Positions 9,182-18,052 of a stretch of 64,000 nt of DNA are shown piece after piece. The stretch covers positions 1,054,001 to 1,118,000 of the forward strand of contig CANMPK010000001.1 in NCBI GenBank assembly GCA_947499725.1. The letters run 5' to 3'. Source of the DNA: an uncultured Paracoccaceae bacterium (GTDB lineage Bacteria; Pseudomonadota; Alphaproteobacteria; Rhodobacterales; Rhodobacteraceae). The stretch's first letter is position 1; every line of letters starts with the position of its first letter. A program made the translations under genes and the position numbers. The notes beneath the pieces are model-generated. The model was not told where the DNA came from. It did no database searches and was given only the letters and a program-made list of their open reading frames with translations.

Positions 9182-10036
9182 TTACAGCCATTTGCCTTTG
9201 ATCGTCTGACGATAGACGCTGGCCAACCAACCATTGCCTTTCAGCTTTGGTTCAAGACCGCGTCCAGTCAGCAAACGATAGCTGTCTTCATACCATTCGG
9301 TGGACTGGAAGTTGTGCCCCAAAATCGCGCCCGCTGTCTGCGCTTCGTCTGTGAGACCCAAGGACAGGTATGCTTCGACCAAGCGATGCAGGGCCTCCGG
9401 CGTGTGCGTGGTTGTTTGGAAGTCTTCGACGACAACACGGAAGCGATTGACCGCTGCAGGGAAACGATCGCGTTTCAGGTAGTAACGCCCGATTTCCATT
9501 TCTTTGGCTGCCAAATGGTCAAAGGCCAAATCGAACTTCAGAACAGAAGACCGCGCATACTCGCTATCTGGATAGGTTTCGATCACCTTACGCAGGGCTT
9601 GCAGGGCTTGGAATGTAAGCCCCTGATCACGACCGACTTCATCAATCTGATCGTAATAGCTCAGCGCCAGCAGGTATTGCGCATAGGCGGCGTCATCATC
9701 TTGTGGGAAGAAATCAATATAACGCTGTGCAGCAGAGCGGCTGTTCTCGTAGTCTTTGTCCTGATGGTAAGCAAATGCTTGCATAATCAATGCACGTTTT
9801 GCCCATTCGGAATAAGGGTAAAGCCGCTCGACCTCAGCAAAGTAAAATGCTGCATCGTCAGGCTTGTTGCGTTCGATTTCAAACTCACCGCGCCCAAAAA
9901 TTTGCTCGGCTGTAAAATTCTCTAGCGGCACAGAACCAAAGAGAGTTTCATTCGCACCATTGCCGCCACAGCCGGCCACGGCCATCAGGCCTATAAATGC
10001 AGCCCCTACCATCATACGTGACATGCGACGCGCCAT
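9182..10036 (-). CDS. bamD: Outer membrane protein assembly factor BamD
   Basis: 284-aa lipoprotein of the BAM complex, which inserts beta-barrel proteins into the outer membrane. The N-terminus is basic, then a short hydrophobic stretch ends in the lipobox MAVAGC, so Cys23 is the predicted lipidated residue after signal peptidase II cleavage. Residues 40-260 form TPR-like helical repeats, with the family segments EIERNKPDDAAFYFAEVERLYPYSEWAKRA broken over two repeats and RYIDFFPQDDDAAYAQYL following. Located between lpxC and recN, joining outer-membrane biogenesis to the cell-wall cluster. The gap to lpxC is 108 bp without a clear terminator. Confidence 0.93.
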   Translation of the reverse strand: MARRMSRMMVGAAFIGLMAVAGCGGNGANETLFGSVPLENFTAEQIFGRGEFEIERNKPDDAAFYFAEVERLYPYSEWAKRALIMQAFAYHQDKDYENSRSAAQRYIDFFPQDDDAAYAQYLLALSYYDQIDEVGRDQGLTFQALQALRKVIETYPDSEYARSSVLKFDLAFDHLAAKEMEIGRYYLKRDRFPAAVNRFRVVVEDFQTTTHTPEALHRLVEAYLSLGLTDEAQTAGAILGHNFQSTEWYEDSYRLLTGRGLEPKLKGNGWLASVYRQTIKGKWL

Positions 10037-10144
10037 TCTGCTCTACCTTATCTGACTGTCTTTACGAGGCAGAACCTCTTCCCAAAGCTGTTAACACAGT
10101 TTTTTCCGAGGCAAAACGTATTTGAATAAAATAGGCGGTAAAGC

Positions 10145-11068
10145 TCACGCGACCGCAGGAATTTCGCCCATACGGACCCCTGCACCAGGCAAGCGTGCAG
10201 CTGTTTCAGCTGTGCAATCGACATAGCGATAAGATGATGGATCTGCGAATACTGCGCGCAAGAGCATGTTTGTCAGGTTATGGCCCGCGCGATGCCCCTG
10301 ATATCGCCCAAGAACAGGTGCGCCCGCAGTATATAGATCGCCGAGTGCATCAAGCATTTTGTGACGCACGGGTTCATCATCACGGCGCAAACCTGCACCA
10401 CATTCAACCTGCGCGCCATCGAAAACAATTGCGTTTTCGCCCGGAATACCGCCTAGCGCCAACCCATTGGCATGCATGTATTCCACGTCTGACCGTAGGC
10501 AAAAAGTGCGGCAGTCACAAAGCTCACGTACGAAGGAGCCATTCGCCATGTTCAGTACGCGGTGTTGTTCGCCAATGGCTTCCGCTTCAAATTCAATCTG
10601 AAAGTCGATTTCCAGATTTTCAGCTGGTGAAAGCGCGGCCCATGCTTGATCACGTTGCACGCGGACAGGCTTCAAAATTTCAATGGCACGAATGGGCGCG
10701 GCCTGCTGGATCAAGCCGCAGGCGAGAATGGATTGCACGAACTCTGCGCTGCTGCCGTCCATGATTGGCACTTCAGGGCCATCGATGCTGATCAGGACGT
10801 TATGCACACCACACCCCGCCAAAGCGGCCATGATATGCTCAATCGTGGAAACAGAAACACCAGAGGTGTTAACCAATTTGGTACATAGTGGGGATTGCTC
10901 AACAAGATCCCAACGCGCTGGAAGCAGGCTATCGCCTGTCATCACATCGGTGCGTTGGAACCAAATACCATAATCTGCTGATGCAGGCTCAAGTGTCATC
11001 TGCACTGGTGCACCAGAATGCAGGCCCACACCCGTAAAGCGGATTTTTGATTTGATGGTATTTTGCAA
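10145..11068 (-). CDS. lpxC: UDP-3-O-acyl-N-acetylglucosamine deacetylase LpxC
   Basis: 307-aa zinc enzyme for the committed step of lipid A synthesis. Zinc ligands are all present: H78 (TIEHIMAAL), H236 and D240 (HKMLD). The catalytic H263 is in GHRAGHN. The predicted start is a TTG at 11068, which gives the canonical N-terminus MQNTIKSKIRFTGVG; a GGGG ribosome site lies about 9 bases upstream. A TTG start may keep translation low, in line with the tight control usual for LpxC. A terminator separates it from ftsZ, so it likely has its own promoter within 11069-11217. Confidence 0.95.
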   Translation of the reverse strand: MQNTIKSKIRFTGVGLHSGAPVQMTLEPASADYGIWFQRTDVMTGDSLLPARWDLVEQSPLCTKLVNTSGVSVSTIEHIMAALAGCGVHNVLISIDGPEVPIMDGSSAEFVQSILACGLIQQAAPIRAIEILKPVRVQRDQAWAALSPAENLEIDFQIEFEAEAIGEQHRVLNMANGSFVRELCDCRTFCLRSDVEYMHANGLALGGIPGENAIVFDGAQVECGAGLRRDDEPVRHKMLDALGDLYTAGAPVLGRYQGHRAGHNLTNMLLRAVFADPSSYRYVDCTAETAARLPGAGVRMGEIPAVA

Positions 11069-11217
11069 AGTGAACCCCAGACTTCGTGTCCCATCCCGAG
11101 ACGCCCTATAGAGCTAAAGTTTGCCCAAACATTTCACAACTCAAACATTGCAACGTGCTGAAACATCCCCGTAAGCAATAGGCAAAAGATCGCCAAAACC
11201 CACCTAACCCACTGATT

Positions 11218-11258
11218 AAAAAGAAAAAGGGCCGCCAACTCTGGCAGCCCTTCTTTGT
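11218..11258 (-). terminator. Intrinsic terminator of ftsZ
   Basis: On the reverse strand the stem is AAGGGCUGCC / GGCGGCCCUU with one G-U wobble, followed by TTCTTTTTAAT. In the + orientation the wobble would be a C-A mismatch, which supports use in the ftsZ direction. It sits 16 bp after the ftsZ stop. Confidence 0.88.
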
Positions 11259-11273
11259 AATATATTGAAATGT

Positions 11274-12908
11274 TTAGTTTGCTTGGCGGCGCAAGAAGGC
11301 AGGAATTTCGATGCGTTCTTGCTCTGGATCCTCTTGAGGAGCCGCTTGAGCAGTCGGTTGCGCTGCAGGCTGTGCTGGCGCGGCTTGCGCTGCACCTTCC
11401 GCTGCTGTGCCTGTCATTCGGTTGATCAAAGAATTGATCCCAAAGCGAGGTTTTTCCTCAACAGGTGCAGGCTCGGAAGCGACCACTTTCTGACGTGGTT
11501 GCGGCGCTGTTGGCGCTTTGCTTACAGCTGTACGCAGACGGGCCATTGCTTCAGGAGAAGGTGTCCCTGGCGCTGGCGCTTTTGGCGCAACGTAGGCAGC
11601 TTCTTCTTCTTCATATACTTCCTGATGGCGCGGTTGGAACTGAGCCACTTGTGGCTGGTACGCCGGTGGCGGCAGATCTTCTGCTGCAGTACGCGCAGGC
11701 GCGGTCGCTGCAGGTCGAGGCGCCGGAGCTGCAACCGGTGCAGGCGCTGGCTCTTCGAAGATATCTTCCATCTGCTCTTCAGAAGCAGCACGCTCAGTTT
11801 CCATTTCACCAAAAAGGCTTGGTTCTTTTTCAGCAACGGGTGCTGGTGTCGCTTCTGCCTGTGGTGCTTCTTCCATCGCAACGGATGTTTTCAAAGGCTC
11901 AGCCAAAGAACGACGTGGCACTGGAATATCTGTTGTAACTTCAGCCGCATCGATACCTGTTGCAACAACAGATACGCGCATTGCGCCTTCCAGATCTGTA
12001 TCCAAAGTGGAGCCCACGATGATGTTCGCATCTGGATCGACTTCTTCGCGGATACGGTTGGCCGCTTCGTCCAGTTCGAACAGTGTCAAATCGTGACCAC
12101 CAGTGATGTTGATCAGAACGCCGTTTGCACCGCGCAGGCTGATTTCGTCCAGCAGTGGGTTTGCAATGGCTTTTTCTGCCGCTTGGATCGCGCGATCTTC
12201 GCCAGCCGCCTCGCCTGTCCCCATCATCGCTTTGCCCATCTCGTCCATTACGGCGCGAACATCAGCAAAGTCGAGGTTGATCAGACCAGGGCGAACCATC
12301 AGGTCAGTCACACCTTTAACACCTTGGTACAGAACATCGTCTGCCATGGCGAAGGCTTCGGTAAATGTGGTTTTTTCATTCGCCAGACGGAAAAGGTTCT
12401 GGTTTGGAATGATGATCAGTGTGTCGACAACCTTTTGCAGCGCTTCAACACCGGCTTCCGCCTGACGCATACGTTTCGCGCCTTCGAATTGGAAAGGTTT
12501 GGTCACAACACCAACAGTCAGAACGCCAAGCTCACGTGCGGCTTGTGCGATGATCGGAGCAGCACCGGTACCGGTGCCGCCACCCATGCCGGCTGTGATG
12601 AAGCACATGTGTGCGCCAGCCAGATGATCAACGATCTGTTCAATGCTTTCTTCAGCGGCTGCGGCACCAACGGCTGGACGGGCCCCCGCCCCCAAACCTT
12701 CGGTGGCTTTCACGCCAAGCTGAACACGCTGTTCAGATTTGTTTTGCTGCAGAGCTTGTGCGTCTGTGTTTGCAACAACAAAGTCTACGCCAGCCAGCTG
12801 CTGTGCGATCATGTTGTTCACGGCGTTGCCGCCTGCGCCCCCGACACCGAAAACGGTAATGCGAGGTTTCAAGTCTTCCTGTTCAGGAAACGTCAAGTTC
12901 AGTGTCAT
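11274..12908 (-). CDS. ftsZ: Cell division GTPase FtsZ
   Basis: Tubulin-like GTPase that forms the Z-ring. Nucleotide-binding motifs: [13 protein letters not shown] near residue 21 and the tubulin signature [10 protein letters not shown] at 109-118; the T7-loop region [13 protein letters not shown] is intact. The polymerising core ends near residue 320. It is followed by a long, disordered linker of about 200 residues, rich in Ala, Pro and Glu, and the conserved C-terminal peptide EIPAFLRRQ that binds FtsA and other partners. At 544 aa it is much longer than the 383-aa E. coli protein, as is usual in alphaproteobacteria. It is 350 bp downstream of ftsA, a gap that holds DnaA-box-like and GANTC sequences, so ftsZ probably has its own promoter. 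Confidence 0.98.
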   Translation of the reverse strand: MTLNLTFPEQEDLKPRITVFGVGGAGGNAVNNMIAQQLAGVDFVVANTDAQALQQNKSEQRVQLGVKATEGLGAGARPAVGAAAAEESIEQIVDHLAGAHMCFITAGMGGGTGTGAAPIIAQAARELGVLTVGVVTKPFQFEGAKRMRQAEAGVEALQKVVDTLIIIPNQNLFRLANEKTTFTEAFAMADDVLYQGVKGVTDLMVRPGLINLDFADVRAVMDEMGKAMMGTGEAAGEDRAIQAAEKAIANPLLDEISLRGANGVLINITGGHDLTLFELDEAANRIREEVDPDANIIVGSTLDTDLEGAMRVSVVATGIDAAEVTTDIPVPRRSLAEPLKTSVAMEEAPQAEATPAPVAEKEPSLFGEMETERAASEEQMEDIFEEPAPAPVAAPAPRPAATAPARTAAEDLPPPAYQPQVAQFQPRHQEVYEEEEAAYVAPKAPAPGTPSPEAMARLRTAVSKAPTAPQPRQKVVASEPAPVEEKPRFGINSLINRMTGTAAEGAAQAAPAQPAAQPTAQAAPQEDPEQERIEIPAFLRRQAN

Positions 12909-13258
12909 AAGAGCGTCCGCCTGTCTTATTGCCTCGCTTGTGCGGGCATTTTTTCTCGTACTCTGGCCATGATAATAACCCCTGTGGATTGAATCGTCAC
13001 GTCAAAATGCAAAGTTATCCACAAATTGTGGACAAAATTTTGCCACAATCTGCGACATTTCGCCGAAACAAATAGATATTGCGGTTTTTTCAGCGCGCAC
13101 CACAACACGACAAAGGGCACCACCCCTACTGGGGTCGCGTGAGATAAGTGATTCATTTGGTAAGACTGCTCTGGCCTAACCAGGGCTTTTCAGGTGCCCT
13201 TTGAAGTAAATTTACCCCAAAAGCCACCTCATGTCGACGTAAATCGGGTTAAAACTTG
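12909..13258 (-). promoter_or_regulatory. ftsZ upstream regulatory region (350 bp, no gene)
   Basis: No convincing gene. On the ftsZ (-) strand it contains a perfect DnaA box (TTATCCACA read on +, 13015-13023), a one-mismatch box in the opposite orientation (13027-13035) and a weaker one (12983-12991), all 75-127 bp before the ftsZ ATG. Two GANTC methylation sites for CcrM occur at 12991-12995 and 13150-13154. In Caulobacter, ftsZ is activated by DnaA and by GANTC methylation, so a similar arrangement is plausible here. No full CtrA site (TTAA-N7-TTAA) was found. The exact promoter was not resolved. Confidence 0.6.
13015..13035. promoter_or_regulatory. Pair of DnaA boxes upstream of ftsZ
   Basis: TTATCCACA at 13015-13023 is an exact consensus DnaA box. 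Three bases later, on the other strand, TTGTCCACA (13027-13035) differs from it at one position. The two face each other across a short AT spacer. They are far from any replication origin gene, which points to transcriptional control by DnaA. Confidence 0.6.
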
Positions 13259-14593
13259 CTACCAGTTGGCCTTAAACCAGCGAACAGCGCGGCGGAAGGT
13301 TTTGTTGCTGTGTCGCTCGACAGGCAAATCGAAGTCCCAGCATTCATCCTGGGGGCGAGTCGCAAAGAGGCACATCCCAACCGCCGAGCTAAATCCAGGA
13401 CCCGTTGTCGCCTGAGGCAAGCCGTGAACGCGCATGGGGCGCCCCAAACGTACTTGCTGCCCCAAGATGCGGCTTGCCAAGGTATCAAGCCCAGGGATCT
13501 GACTTGCCCCGCCTGTCAGAATGATCTTTTGGCTCGGCAGATGCTCAAAGCCAGCAGCATCCAAGCGCACACGAGTCTCTTCTAGGATTTCCTCCATTCG
13601 AGGGCGGATAATCCCAATTAACTCGGCTCGGCTAACGGTACGACGATCATGCTCCCAATCGCCTGTATCGCCACCAATGTCGATCATCTCACGATCATCC
13701 ATCCCAGTCGCGTGAACACCACCATAGAAAGTTTTGATGCGCTCAGCCGTTGCTGCAGGAACCTGCAAGCCCATAGAGATGTCGCTGGTTACATGATCCC
13801 CACCCATGCGGACACTATCGGCATAGATCATGTGTTTTTTCATAAAGATCGAAATACTGGTCGCCCCACCGCCCAGATCAATGCAAGCCGCGCCTAGTTC
13901 TTGCTCGTCTTCTACCAAAGAAGACAGGCCAGACACATAAGCAGAGTTTGCAATGCCAGCGAGTTCAAGGTCACACCGCTTGATACAATGCGCCAAATTC
14001 GCAATCGCTGTGCCATCGACAGTCAGCATATGCATGTCGCACGTTAGCTCTTGCCCCATCTGACCGCGTGGATCAGCCAGTCCTGAACGGTTATCCAGCG
14101 AAAAGTTCACAGGATGCGCATGCAGGACTTCGCGCCCTTGCCCATAATTTGGAACATCACAGCTGGCGAGAACCTGAGCAACGTCTTGCTCTGAAACCAT
14201 GTTCTCTTCAAGCTCGACGCGCCCATCCAGACCATAGGAACGTGGTTCCGCACCAGAGAAACATGCGATCACATGATCCACACGAATTTGAGCCATCTTT
14301 TGGGCTGCTTGAACTGCTGTTCGAATAGCGCGCTCTGTTTCCTGCATGGCAGAAATCTCACCGAAGCGCACCCCGCGTGATCGCGTGGACGCGGCCCCGA
14401 TGACGCGAAATCCGCTTTGGCCGGCCAATGACCCGATCCCATCCAGTTCACCAATGTGATCGGTCGCGTCAAACTTCAAAACGAGGCAAGCAATCTTGGA
14501 CGTCCCCACGTCCAATACTGCGACGACGCCTCGTTGCATTGCCGCTTTTCGCATGGCGCGCATTGCGCGTTGAGATTGATACAGCTCAAACAT
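13259..14593 (-). CDS. ftsA: Cell division protein FtsA
   Basis: 444-aa actin-fold ATPase that tethers FtsZ to the membrane and recruits later divisome proteins. Phosphate-binding motifs are visible: VAVLDVGTSKIACLVL near residue 25, AACIDLGGGATSISIF near 240 and IILTGGASQIPGL near 370. The last residues are basic and aromatic (RAVRWFKANW), fitting an amphipathic membrane-targeting helix. The ATG lies two bases after the ftsQ stop, so it is likely translated from the same message. Downstream ftsZ is separated by 350 bp. Confidence 0.97.
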   Translation of the reverse strand: MFELYQSQRAMRAMRKAAMQRGVVAVLDVGTSKIACLVLKFDATDHIGELDGIGSLAGQSGFRVIGAASTRSRGVRFGEISAMQETERAIRTAVQAAQKMAQIRVDHVIACFSGAEPRSYGLDGRVELEENMVSEQDVAQVLASCDVPNYGQGREVLHAHPVNFSLDNRSGLADPRGQMGQELTCDMHMLTVDGTAIANLAHCIKRCDLELAGIANSAYVSGLSSLVEDEQELGAACIDLGGGATSISIFMKKHMIYADSVRMGGDHVTSDISMGLQVPAATAERIKTFYGGVHATGMDDREMIDIGGDTGDWEHDRRTVSRAELIGIIRPRMEEILEETRVRLDAAGFEHLPSQKIILTGGASQIPGLDTLASRILGQQVRLGRPMRVHGLPQATTGPGFSSAVGMCLFATRPQDECWDFDLPVERHSNKTFRRAVRWFKANW

Positions 14594-14595
14594 CT

Positions 14596-15462
14596 TTATT
14601 GCCCCGCTTGCTCGTCACGGATGCGCCACCAGGCTTCAACCGATCTTTCTGCAATTCTTATTGTTGGCCGGTCGCCCAAACGCATATCAATTACGCTTAG
14701 GTCGCGTTCCAGCATTTCTTGTACTTGACTGAGTGCGACAACACGCTCTAACGCCGCTGTTGCACCGAACTCAGGCAACATAATGCGTTGCCCACGATCT
14801 AAAACCAAATCCCAACGGCGCTGCCCAACACGAACAAGGCCGCGCGTTCTTTTAGCCAACGGACCCGCTGATCTGAGAATGTGAAGCGCTTCGACTGTGT
14901 GCGCTTCTGCGCCTTCACCTGCGATCACTGGTAGCGCTGGGTGGCTTTCACGACTGGCGGCCTGAGCAACAACGTACCCTTCTTTATCGACCAGATGAAC
15001 GCCATCTCGCATTCTCCACAAGGCAACAGGTGTGCGTTCGACAACCGTAATCTTCATAACGCCGCCAGGAGGCACACTTACAACAACGGATTTAACAGGA
15101 GACAAACCAGCGACGGTTTCTTTCATCTGGTCGAGATCCAGATCAAAACTGCTGACCGGAAAATCGACTGGTAAGATTTCTCGAATATCGTCCGCCACGC
15201 CAGTGCTTGCGCCTTCGATAGACATGGCATTTACCATGAACTCAGGGCGTTCGACGATACTGGTGCGCAGCTCGTCGATCTTCATATTGATAGCGTCCAT
15301 GCGATCTTGGTCGCCAAGCCAAACCGCAGCACCAATCGCCGCAACACTGAATGGCAAAACAACACGCATCGCAAGCCGGAAAACCGGCGTGAGCATCATG
15401 CGCTCAAAGCGATAAGACAAACGAGACGGTGCAGGATCAGAGCGAGGCGTTACCTGTTGCAT
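14596..15462 (-). CDS. ftsQ: Cell division protein FtsQ
   Basis: About 288 aa from the ATG at 15462, chosen because GGAGG lies just upstream; a TTG at 15489 would add nine residues. A short cytoplasmic N-terminus is followed by one membrane segment (about residues 28-50, [20 protein letters not shown]) and a periplasmic part. The POTRA domain begins after the membrane segment with [13 protein letters not shown], and a FtsQ-type beta domain follows, with [17 protein letters not shown]. FtsQ links the cytoplasmic and periplasmic parts of the divisome through FtsB/FtsL. The gene overlaps the end of ddlB by 13 bases. Confidence 0.92.
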   Translation of the reverse strand: MQQVTPRSDPAPSRLSYRFERMMLTPVFRLAMRVVLPFSVAAIGAAVWLGDQDRMDAINMKIDELRTSIVERPEFMVNAMSIEGASTGVADDIREILPVDFPVSSFDLDLDQMKETVAGLSPVKSVVVSVPPGGVMKITVVERTPVALWRMRDGVHLVDKEGYVVAQAASRESHPALPVIAGEGAEAHTVEALHILRSAGPLAKRTRGLVRVGQRRWDLVLDRGQRIMLPEFGATAALERVVALSQVQEMLERDLSVIDMRLGDRPTIRIAERSVEAWWRIRDEQAGQ

Positions 15463-16364
15463 GAGGCATCCTCCACCAACCAGCGGCAAAGATCCTTAAA
15501 GGACACACCGCATGCCTGCGCTTGTTCCGGGCTAAGCGACGTTGGCGTCATACCGGGTTGGGTATTGGTTTCCAAAAGGATCAATCCGCTCATCCCCTTG
15601 GTTTCATCCCAACGAAAATCTGTGCGGCTTATGCCCTTACAGCCAAGCACCTGATGGGCTTTTAAAGCATAGTCCATGCAAGCATCAAAAATGTCCTGTG
15701 GCAGATCGGCTGGCACCACGTGACGCGACCCCCCTGCGACATACTTGGCATCATAATCATACCAACCATCTGTCACGATATCCGTGACGGTTAAGGCGCG
15801 ATCGCCCATAACGGTGCATGTCAGTTCACGCCCAGCCACATAGGATTCGACCATCAAGTCATCCGGCATGTCATCAGCAATGATTGGGGGCGTATTGGCG
15901 CCCTCTTGCACGATATAAACGCCAACCGAGGAGCCCTCGTTGAACGGCTTCACAACATAAGGCGGCTGCATAACATGTGCGGCCTGAATTTCGGCTTTGG
16001 AAACGACTTTGCTTTCAGCGACAGGCAAACCGGCGCTGCGGTAGACGATTTTGGACTTTTCTTTATCCATCGCGACGGAAGACGCGGCCACACCAGAATG
16101 CGTGTAGGGAATTTCATGCCATTCAAGCAGGCCTTGAACGCAACCATCTTCACCCCACCGACCATGGAGCGCGTTGAAAACAACGTCTGGCTTAATTTCT
16201 TGTAATTTTGACACGAGATCTTGGCCGGCATCGACCATCACCACATCAAATCCACTTTCCCTCAAAGCAACGGAGCACTCTTGCCCAGATGACAATGACA
16301 CCTCACGCTCCGCGGAGGGGCCTCCCATCAGTACCGCCACTTTCGGGGTTGCCCTGCTCGACAT
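15450..16364 (-). CDS. ddlB: D-alanine--D-alanine ligase
   Basis: ATP-grasp enzyme joining two D-alanines for the peptidoglycan stem peptide. The 304-aa form starts at the ATG at 16364 ([17 protein letters not shown]); a TTG at 16382 would add six residues. The signature elements are [14 protein letters not shown] near residue 14, [27 protein letters not shown] in the ATP-grasp fold, and [20 protein letters not shown] with the metal and substrate ligands near the C-terminus. It sits between murB and ftsQ as in other dcw clusters and overlaps ftsQ by 13 bases. A 145-bp gap with hairpins separates it from murB. Confidence 0.96.
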   Translation of the reverse strand: MSSRATPKVAVLMGGPSAEREVSLSSGQECSVALRESGFDVVMVDAGQDLVSKLQEIKPDVVFNALHGRWGEDGCVQGLLEWHEIPYTHSGVAASSVAMDKEKSKIVYRSAGLPVAESKVVSKAEIQAAHVMQPPYVVKPFNEGSSVGVYIVQEGANTPPIIADDMPDDLMVESYVAGRELTCTVMGDRALTVTDIVTDGWYDYDAKYVAGGSRHVVPADLPQDIFDACMDYALKAHQVLGCKGISRTDFRWDETKGMSGLILLETNTQPGMTPTSLSPEQAQACGVSFKDLCRWLVEDASCNR

Positions 16365-16387
16365 ACCCACTCTGCGCCTCAAATTTT

Positions 16388-16457
16388 GGGTCTTTAGACC
16401 CTTTTCTTTGCCCCTTTTTGGGACCTTTTAGGCTTAGTAGCCCGAATTCTTCGGGCT
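16388..16457 (-). repeat. Hairpins between murB and ddlB
   Basis: Two inverted repeats lie in the murB-ddlB gap: GGGTC-TTTA-GACCC (16388-16401) and AGCCCGAA-TTC-TTCGGGCT (16438-16456). Neither is followed by a T-run on the reverse strand, so they are not clear terminators for murB. They may be RNA-processing or attenuation structures. Confidence 0.4.
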
Positions 16458-16509
16458 TCGCCAGTATTTTATGGGTGCGCTATACAATTAATTCGCACAT
16501 GTGGCCGAA

Positions 16510-17427
16510 TTAAAATTCTCCGACCCTCTTGATTTCCCACTCTAGAGTCAAACCGCTTTGTTCGAAAACCTTTTTTCTGACTTCCTCACCAAGATTTTCC
16601 AAATCTGCGGCAGTTGCGCCACCGGTGTTGATCATGAAGTTCGAATGCTTTTCGCTCATTTGCGCGCCGCCAATGCGCGCGCCGCGCATACCTGCGTCGT
16701 CGATCACTTTCCAAGCCTTTAGGTCGTGTACGTCATCCGACCGGCCCGTGCTGGAGAACCCAGCTGGGTTACGGAAAGTACTGCCTGCGCTGCGATCTTT
16801 TGTGGGTTGAGTTTCGTCACGCTTGGCAAGCTGATGTTCCATGCGCTCGGCCAGCTCTGCTGGATCACCCGCTTCCCCCTCAAGCACCGCTTCAACGATG
16901 ACCCACCCTTCCGGCAAATCCGTTTGGCGATATTGGAAATTCAGATCATCCGCAGACAGCTTTACTAACTTGCCTTCTCTCGTGATGGCTGTTGCCTCAA
17001 CGAAAACATCCGCAACATAAGAGCCATAGCAACCAGCATTCATCCGCACTGCGCCACCAATCGCCCCCGGGATCGTGCGCAAGAATGTTAAGTCTACGCC
17101 AGCTTCGGCCGCTTTACGGGCGACATGCGCATCCAAGGCAGCCACTCCTGCTGTGACACGACGCCCATCAATCGAGATGTGATTGAACCCTCGCCCCATA
17201 CGCACGACAACAGCACGCAACCCGCCGTCGCGCACGATCAAGTTACTGCCCACGCCCATTGGGAAAACAGATACTTCAGGGTCTAACGCGGCCAGAAAAT
17301 CTTGCAGATCTTGCACATCCGCTGGCTGAAAAAGAACATCCGCAGGGCCGCCAACCCGCAACCAAGTGAGATCCGCCAAAGCGCGGCCATGTGTGAGTTT
17401 GCCGCGCACTTCAGGCATTTCAATCAT
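16510..17427 (-). CDS. murB: UDP-N-acetylenolpyruvoylglucosamine reductase MurB
   Basis: 305-aa FAD enzyme that reduces the enolpyruvyl group to give UDP-MurNAc. Visible are the FAD-binding segments [15 protein letters not shown] and [15 protein letters not shown], the [16 protein letters not shown] motif, and the catalytic-serine region [11 protein letters not shown]. The length fits the shorter type II MurB of alphaproteobacteria. It overlaps the upstream small membrane-protein gene by eight bases when started at the ATG at 17427; a second ATG at 17418 falls directly after that gene's stop and is a good alternative start. Confidence 0.96.
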   Translation of the reverse strand: MIEMPEVRGKLTHGRALADLTWLRVGGPADVLFQPADVQDLQDFLAALDPEVSVFPMGVGSNLIVRDGGLRAVVVRMGRGFNHISIDGRRVTAGVAALDAHVARKAAEAGVDLTFLRTIPGAIGGAVRMNAGCYGSYVADVFVEATAITREGKLVKLSADDLNFQYRQTDLPEGWVIVEAVLEGEAGDPAELAERMEHQLAKRDETQPTKDRSAGSTFRNPAGFSSTGRSDDVHDLKAWKVIDDAGMRGARIGGAQMSEKHSNFMINTGGATAADLENLGEEVRKKVFEQSGLTLEWEIKRVGEF

Positions 17428-17797
17428 TTCTTACAACCTTAATTTCGTCTGGCGCCGGCGCTTTGCGGGGCGCGCGCTTTATTGTTAGGCGGCTTTTTTT
17501 GCGCGATTTAGAAGAGATATTGGAGATCCGCCAATTTACCACCGCCCCTAGCAGCGCACCTATTGCAATACCAAGCAGCGGAGGAAGCAGCGCCGTCATC
17601 CAGAAAAGGAATAGGCGAAAACTGCTCCAGCCATCTAGAATTTCAGACCAAATGAATACCCCGATATTCATCCCACCGAACAAAGCGACCAACAAGGCGA
17701 TCGCTTTCCAGGCATTTCTTTGCGTTAGAACGAAAGAGGCAACTGCCAGCAAGAGCGCCAGCGTGCCACCAATCAGAAATAACATGTCTGCATTCAT
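17420..17797 (-). CDS. Small membrane protein in the dcw cluster (unknown function)
   Basis: 125 aa, not recognised as a named family. Three hydrophobic segments are visible (about residues 5-24, 31-50 and 61-88). A strongly basic tail follows at 90-113 ([16 protein letters not shown]) and is probably cytoplasmic, where it could bind nucleic acid, lipid head groups or acidic partners. Its start overlaps the stop of the DUF2484 gene by four bases (ATGA), and its end overlaps murB by eight. Three consecutive couplings suggest co-production with MurB and MurC. A role in cell-wall assembly or division is an inference from position only. Confidence 0.7.
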   Translation of the reverse strand: MNADMLFLIGGTLALLLAVASFVLTQRNAWKAIALLVALFGGMNIGVFIWSEILDGWSSFRLFLFWMTALLPPLLGIAIGALLGAVVNWRISNISSKSRKKSRLTIKRAPRKAPAPDEIKVVRND

Positions 17798-18042
17798 AGC
17801 CGGACGACCCGCTTAATCCATCGCGCCAAGTAAATCACAGGCCAACGCATAACCCACATTGCACCAACAAGCAAAATGGCGGCAAGCATCAAGCCGTGAT
17901 CTACAAATACCCAAACCAAAATGGGCAAGCCGATCGCTATCATCGCATAGGCAAACTGCCAGTGATTGTCTTTGCTTGGAAACATCGCACGAACGTTCGC
18001 GACAACCATCCAAAGCAAAGCGGCGATCATGGAATACGACAT
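17794..18042 (-). CDS. DUF2484 family small membrane protein
   Basis: 82 aa from the ATG at 18042, ten bases after the murC stop. The longer open frame upstream runs into murC and is not used. It is nearly all membrane: hydrophobic stretches at about residues 3-20, 28-48 and 50-74, with a basic end ([10 protein letters not shown]). The tract ALLWMVVANVRAMFP followed by an H/W/Y-containing loop fits DUF2484, a family I know mainly from Rhodobacterales near murB. No function is established. Its position between murC and murB and the four-base overlap with the next gene suggest an accessory part of the cell-wall machinery. Confidence 0.72.
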   Translation of the reverse strand: MSYSMIAALLWMVVANVRAMFPSKDNHWQFAYAMIAIGLPILVWVFVDHGLMLAAILLVGAMWVMRWPVIYLARWIKRVVRL

Positions 18043-18052
18043 TTCTAGACCT

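Noticed and set aside
11265-12992. 575-codon open frame antisense to ftsZ
   Set aside because: Cys/Arg/Phe-rich translation with no domain; ftsZ is certain on the other strand.
12926-13156. 76-codon frame upstream of ftsZ (-)
   Set aside because: Covers the DnaA boxes and GANTC sites, lacks a ribosome site and family likeness; more likely regulatory DNA. A conserved small ORF cannot be fully excluded.
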